Shown: positions 60,701-64,000 of the stretch, piece by piece
How positions within the stretch are numbered: position 1 is the first letter of the stretch
Layout: every line of letters starts with the position of its first letter
Assembly: GCF_024055665.1 (NCBI RefSeq)
Contig: NZ_JAMXMC010000002.1
Span: 434,001-498,000 of the forward strand
Length of the DNA stretch: 64,000 bases
Direction of reading: 5' to 3'
Origin: Ideonella oryzae
Lineage (GTDB): Bacteria > Pseudomonadota > Gammaproteobacteria > Burkholderiales > Burkholderiaceae_C
Program-made: the position numbers and the translations under genes
Notes under the pieces: generated by a model
What the model was told of the DNA's origin: nothing
Databases searched by the model: none
Seen by the model: the letters and a program-made list of their open reading frames with translations, nothing else

Positions 60701-61486
60701 ATGGTGCGGTTTGCCGCCAAGTTCCCGGACGAGCGGATTGTCGTATCACTGATACGACAATTGAACTGGACGCATTTCATCGCCTTGATTCCGCTGAAAG
60801 ATCCGCTTCAGCGGGACTACTACGCGCAGATGGCCAGTGCCGAGCGCTGGAGCGTGCGGACGCTACGCGAGCGCATCGACTCGATGCTGTACGAACGTAC
60901 GGCGCTGTCTCAGAAGCCGGAGGAGACCATCGCTCAGGAGCTGGCAACCCTGCGCGATGCGCAACGGATGACTCCGGCACTGGTGATGCGCGACCCGTAC
61001 ATCCTCGACTTTCTGGGACTGCGGGATAGCTGGCAGGAGAGCGACCTAGAGGCAGCCATCATTCGCGAAATGGAAGCCTTCCTGCTAGAGCTGGGCGCGG
61101 GCTTCTGCTTCGTCGCCCGCCAGAAGCGCATCCAGATCGACAACGAGGATTTTCATCTTGATCTGCTGTTCTACAACCGGAAACTGCGCCGGCTGGTGGC
61201 GGTGGAGTTGAAGATAGGCGAGTTTAAGGCCGCGTACAAAGGACAGATGGAGCTTTACTTGCGCTGGCTGGACAAGCACGAGCGTGAACCAGAGGAAGTC
61301 TCTCCGCTGGGGATCATCCTTTGCACCGGCAAGAAGTGCGAACAGATCGAGTTGTTTGAACTGGATAAGTCAGGGATCCACGTTGCCGAATACCTGACCA
61401 GTTTGCCGCCGCGTGCAGTGCTAGGGGAACGATTGCAGCAGGCAGCACGTCGAGCGGAATCGAAGATCAAACAAGGCAAAGCATAG
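60701..61486 (+). pseudogene. DUF1016/YhcG-family nuclease, 5'-truncated
   Basis: A 261-residue C-terminal two-thirds of a YhcG-type protein (full length about 340 residues). The PD-(D/E)XK nuclease core is intact: Asp154 in HLDLLFYN, Glu169 and Lys171 in VAVELK, and Gln182 in KGQMELYLRWL. The N-terminal DUF1016_N helical domain is mostly missing. In frame upstream of the ATG, codons 60686-60700 still read KNLRR, the sequence expected immediately before MVRFA, then a TAA at 60683 breaks the frame. Hence it is a decayed gene, although translation from the internal ATG would give a nuclease fragment. Base composition is lower in GC than neighbours, suggesting transfer. Confidence 0.8.
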
Positions 61487-63233
61487 AACTCGAAAATCCG
61501 CCCAAGATTTTTTTGAGCGAGTTGAAGTCCTCATCCGACAAACTCTTTGGTGCGACTACTCTTGTCCTGGCCGCCATGTAGAGAGTGCCGTCCTGTGTCC
61601 AAATCGGAGCTTGCCCCATTAGGCAGACTCCGAGGGAAAATTCAGCAAACCGTTCAGCCAACTGTTCGATTTTTGATGCGTTCCTCACGACAAATGCCTC
61701 AAGGCTTTCGTGAATTGCCCGCTGGGCTTCTTCGACGTTAGGAAGCTCCATCTTAGGAAACCCCTCAAGGCAGCTGGACACATCCAAGAACACCAAGCCA
61801 TAGACCCGCTGGGAAATAGCCCTGGCTTGGGCGGTGATCTGCTTGCCCGCCTTCTTGAAGTTTTTCTCAAATTTTTTCTCGGAAGAAAGTCGCTTGCACT
61901 CGCCGAAGACGAGGAACTCGTTGTTTTCGGCGACAACATCCGTGATTTTATTGAAGTCGATCTTGTATCCGGACAACGACATCCTTGCTGCAATCAGCAG
62001 TTCGAACAAAAAGTCTCTTGATGACCCTGCCGAACTAGCATCAGGATGATCTTGTCCGTCCGCTACCTTGCTTAGCCTATCTACAAATCCTTGACTTGCT
62101 TCGTCTCGAAATGCTCGGTGAATCAGAACAATGTTCAAGCACTCGGTATACGAGTTGGTCAGTTTGTCAAACTTGACCCGACCGTCAGCGGAGGTGGGAT
62201 CGTCGCACGAGAAAAAATTATCTACGTCTTTCTCGTATCTTGAATACCGGGATTTCAGGGCGCTAAGACCTTTTTCCTTCAGCCATTCAAGAACGCATGG
62301 CATTTCCTTGAGGATTGATTCACCCGCAAAATCTTTCTTGTGAGTAGAGGACCTTGCATCGTCTGGGGAAGGAAAAATGCCTGGAGAACCTGGCATCAGA
62401 GCATGAAGCGTTGCAAATGCCGCGCTTGCAATTGCCTCGGCGACTTCATCGCGTCGACTTCCCATCAAGGCGCGTATTGCATTGATTCTCGCCTGAATGG
62501 AGGGATGAGTTTGGGAGGCGCCCCACTTATCGCGCGCCAGCAAGATCATTGCAAATAGAGCGAAATAGATTCCGAGTTCTCTCTTTCTGCGAACAAGGTT
62601 CGAGCTTACATTTTCCCGTTGGGCATAGGCATCAAGCTGGTCAAGCAGGAACTTCGTGGCGAAGGCGTCGCATGACATTTCCTCGTTCCTGCGCTGGGTT
62701 GGGTCTTCCTCGTAAGGATCTGCCGAATCACCCTCCTGCTGGTGCTTCAGATGCCGCACCTCATGCAAGAGCGCCCAACCAACTCCCAGCGTTGCAAGCT
62801 CCCCTGGCGCGCGAAGTTGTGGGTTGCCGTCGTAGTGGCCAGGCTCGGGAACATCTTTGGGCAGTGCTTCCAGCTCCGGGGCATCGCTTTCCAAGACACG
62901 CTCAAACGCGTCAATCAGCTCGGCTAGCCGCTTGAGGTCAAGTGGCTCAAATTCAGGCGTTTCCGCTACAACGCGATACGCTTCCCAAGCTGCAAAGCCT
63001 GCGATCCAGAATGCACGCACTACGCGATGATTAAAACGGACGAAGCGATACATCCCCGCTTCCATGACCAATCGCGCGCCGTCGTAGGTATCGGCAGTAA
63101 GTTGAAAACGGGGCTCAAGCAAGCTCCACAAGGAAGCCAACTCGCTTTCGCGTTCCGGCGCAGATCCTAGCAGGACGTTCCGAACTGCGGTTTTTACTTG
63201 TTCATCCTTGCGCGGAGGCAGGGTTGAGTTCAT
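61467..63233 (-). CDS. Putative HExxH metallopeptidase fused to a PD-(D/E)XK nuclease-like domain
   Basis: A 588-residue protein that I do not recognise as a named family. The N-terminal half resembles Lit-type (peptidase U49) or related Zn peptidases: HEVRH at 157-161 in GWALLHEVRHLKHQ, then NEEMSCDAFATKFLLD (Glu184/185, Asp189) as possible third ligand, and THPSIQARINAI near 242. The C-terminal third (about 405-490) has a nuclease-like pattern: Glu411 in a helix, Asp432, and Glu445-Cys-Lys447 in LVFGECKRL, followed by a Lys-rich helix. AGGAG precedes the ATG at 63233. The region has about 45-50 % GC by hand count of two lines, against about 68 % before it. It overlaps the DUF1016 remnant tail to tail by 20 bp. 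A phage-defence role is plausible but unproven. Confidence 0.75.
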   Translation of the reverse strand: MNSTLPPRKDEQVKTAVRNVLLGSAPERESELASLWSLLEPRFQLTADTYDGARLVMEAGMYRFVRFNHRVVRAFWIAGFAAWEAYRVVAETPEFEPLDLKRLAELIDAFERVLESDAPELEALPKDVPEPGHYDGNPQLRAPGELATLGVGWALLHEVRHLKHQQEGDSADPYEEDPTQRRNEEMSCDAFATKFLLDQLDAYAQRENVSSNLVRRKRELGIYFALFAMILLARDKWGASQTHPSIQARINAIRALMGSRRDEVAEAIASAAFATLHALMPGSPGIFPSPDDARSSTHKKDFAGESILKEMPCVLEWLKEKGLSALKSRYSRYEKDVDNFFSCDDPTSADGRVKFDKLTNSYTECLNIVLIHRAFRDEASQGFVDRLSKVADGQDHPDASSAGSSRDFLFELLIAARMSLSGYKIDFNKITDVVAENNEFLVFGECKRLSSEKKFEKNFKKAGKQITAQARAISQRVYGLVFLDVSSCLEGFPKMELPNVEEAQRAIHESLEAFVVRNASKIEQLAERFAEFSLGVCLMGQAPIWTQDGTLYMAARTRVVAPKSLSDEDFNSLKKILGGFSSSMLCLV

Positions 63234-63279
63234 CGTTTTCTCCTGTTGCCGCTCACCTTATTTGTTCTTCGAGGTGTGC

Positions 63280-64000
63280 TGACCTGCCCCCTTCAGCCGT
63301 ACCAGTGATTCGGTTGGGGTCCTGGGGTTGAAGGTTAATGGATCTGGGCAGGGATCTCGTGACGAGCGGCGTCGCCTGCCTGCTGACGCAGTTGCTCGGC
63401 ATACCTGGCTGGCGGTATGCGGCCAATGCTGCTGTGAGGCCGAACCTCGTTGTAGTCCCGACGCCATGCGCCAATCTCGGTGCGTGCCTGGCGCAGGCTC
63501 TGGAACCAGTGCTCGTTGAGGCACTCGTCGCGGAACTTGCCGTTGAAGCTCTCGATGTAGCCGTTCTGCATGGGCCTGCCTGGCTCGATCAGGATGTGCC
63601 GGATGTGGTGTTCCTGCGTCCAGGCGATGAAGGCCCGGCTGGTGAACTCCGGGCCGTTGTCGGTTCTGACGGCGGCCGGGTAGCCCCTGAAGCGCGCCGC
63701 CTGATCCAGCAGCCGGGTCACGTACAGCCCGCTGATTCCGTAGTTCACAGCGATCTCCACGCACTCGTGGCTGAAGTCATCAGCCACGGTCAGACACTTG
63801 ATGCGCCGTCCACTGGCCAGGCTGTCGCTGACGAAGTCCATGCTCCACACCTCGTTGATGCGTTGGGCGATGTTCAGGGGCGCGCGCTCCATCACCGGGC
63901 GCTTGGCCTTCTTGCGCTTGCGCACCGCCAGATTGGCCGCGCTGTAGAGCCGGTACACCCGCTTGTGATTGACGGCAGGGAAGTCGGCACGCAGCAGGTC
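63280..64000 (-). mobile_element. IS3-family insertion sequence, one end (partial)
   Basis: The element's terminal inverted repeat reads TGACCTGCCCCC at 63280-63291, typical of IS3-family ends, and the transposase gene fills the rest up to the window edge. The other end lies outside, so target-site duplication cannot be checked. It ends only 46 bp upstream of the peptidase-nuclease start codon. Confidence 0.82.
63335..64000 (-). CDS. IS3-family transposase OrfB, rve/DDE domain (5' end outside window)
   Basis: Retroviral-integrase-type transposase. The catalytic triad can be read: Asp in VWSMDFVSD, Asp in VRTDNGPEF, and Glu in GYIESFNGKFRDECL (35-residue spacing of the last two, as in IS3 OrfB). 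The C-terminus has NEVRPHSSIGRIPPARYAEQL, typical of the IS407/IS3 subgroups. The frame stays open through the last base of the window (DLLRADFPAVNHKRVYRLY), so the N-terminal half and OrfA are missing here. The gene seems intact as far as it can be seen. Confidence 0.9.
   Translation of the reverse strand, partial: DLLRADFPAVNHKRVYRLYSAANLAVRKRKKAKRPVMERAPLNIAQRINEVWSMDFVSDSLASGRRIKCLTVADDFSHECVEIAVNYGISGLYVTRLLDQAARFRGYPAAVRTDNGPEFTSRAFIAWTQEHHIRHILIEPGRPMQNGYIESFNGKFRDECLNEHWFQSLRQARTEIGAWRRDYNEVRPHSSIGRIPPARYAEQLRQQAGDAARHEIPAQIH

Overview
The window is GC-rich, densely packed DNA from a Gram-negative bacterium, most likely a betaproteobacterium of the order Burkholderiales close to the Rubrivivax / Leptothrix / Ideonella group. 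This is inferred from the gene order yebC-purD-hemF-nadD-rsfS-rlmH-maf-rng, the betaproteobacterial-style sox operon (soxCDYZAXB), the tolB-pal-cpoB block and the codon bias. No taxonomic search was possible.

Layout. (1) 1-14260, all minus strand: an aryl-polyene-type pigment / lipid cluster. It holds two acyl carrier proteins, two full ketosynthases and a chain-length factor, three hotdog dehydratases, a ketoreductase cut by the window edge, an AMP-ligase, an LpxL-like acyltransferase, a LolA-like carrier, an MMPL exporter, and the less expected PAP2 phosphatase, MipA/OmpV outer-membrane protein and NodB-type deacetylase. (2) 14295-31719: housekeeping genes (HerA/DUF853 ATPase, yebC, purD, hemF, nadD, rsfS with a histone-H1-like tail, rlmH, an acyltransferase, maf, rng, two cation transporters, tolB-pal-cpoB, tcdA) and two tRNA-Lys genes. 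(3) 31845-46200: a chemolithotrophic sulfur-oxidation region. The plus-strand operon soxCDYZAXB runs on into accessory secreted and membrane genes (GlcG-like, DsrE-like, YeeE/YedE, SoxH-like hydrolase, TlpA-like), followed by a second YeeE/YedE gene, an ArsR regulator, a SoxW-like thioredoxin and the sulfide dehydrogenase pair fccAB. (4) 46200-49784: porin, CPA2 K+/H+ antiporter and a third tRNA-Lys gene identical to the second. (5) 50040-60613: OPT transporter, ArsC-like protein, Ppx, dienelactone hydrolase, UspA with an FNR/ANR-type box, SseA, EamA, purN, an RsmB-like methyltransferase and a fatty-acid desaturase. (6) 60650-64000: an accessory patch of clearly lower GC, with a 5'-truncated DUF1016/YhcG nuclease, a protein joining an HExxH peptidase domain to a PD-(D/E)XK-type domain, and the end of an IS3-family element.

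How it works together. The first cluster should build an aryl-polyene-like chain on ACPs, transfer it to a lipid and export it to the outer membrane. The sox region should oxidise thiosulfate completely in the periplasm (SoxAX, SoxYZ, SoxB, SoxCD), with FccAB handling sulfide, SoxW/TlpA-type thioredoxins keeping SoxYZ reduced, and the ArsR protein as probable switch.

The most novel-looking item is the metallopeptidase / nuclease-like fusion at 61467-63233. It lies in a low-GC patch beside a broken YhcG gene, with an IS inserted only 46 bp upstream of its start codon. The two inverted repeats in front of the sox and fcc operons, the 78-bp tRNA-Lys direct repeats around the sulfur region and the 22-bp perfect palindrome at 52214-52235 also deserve a check.
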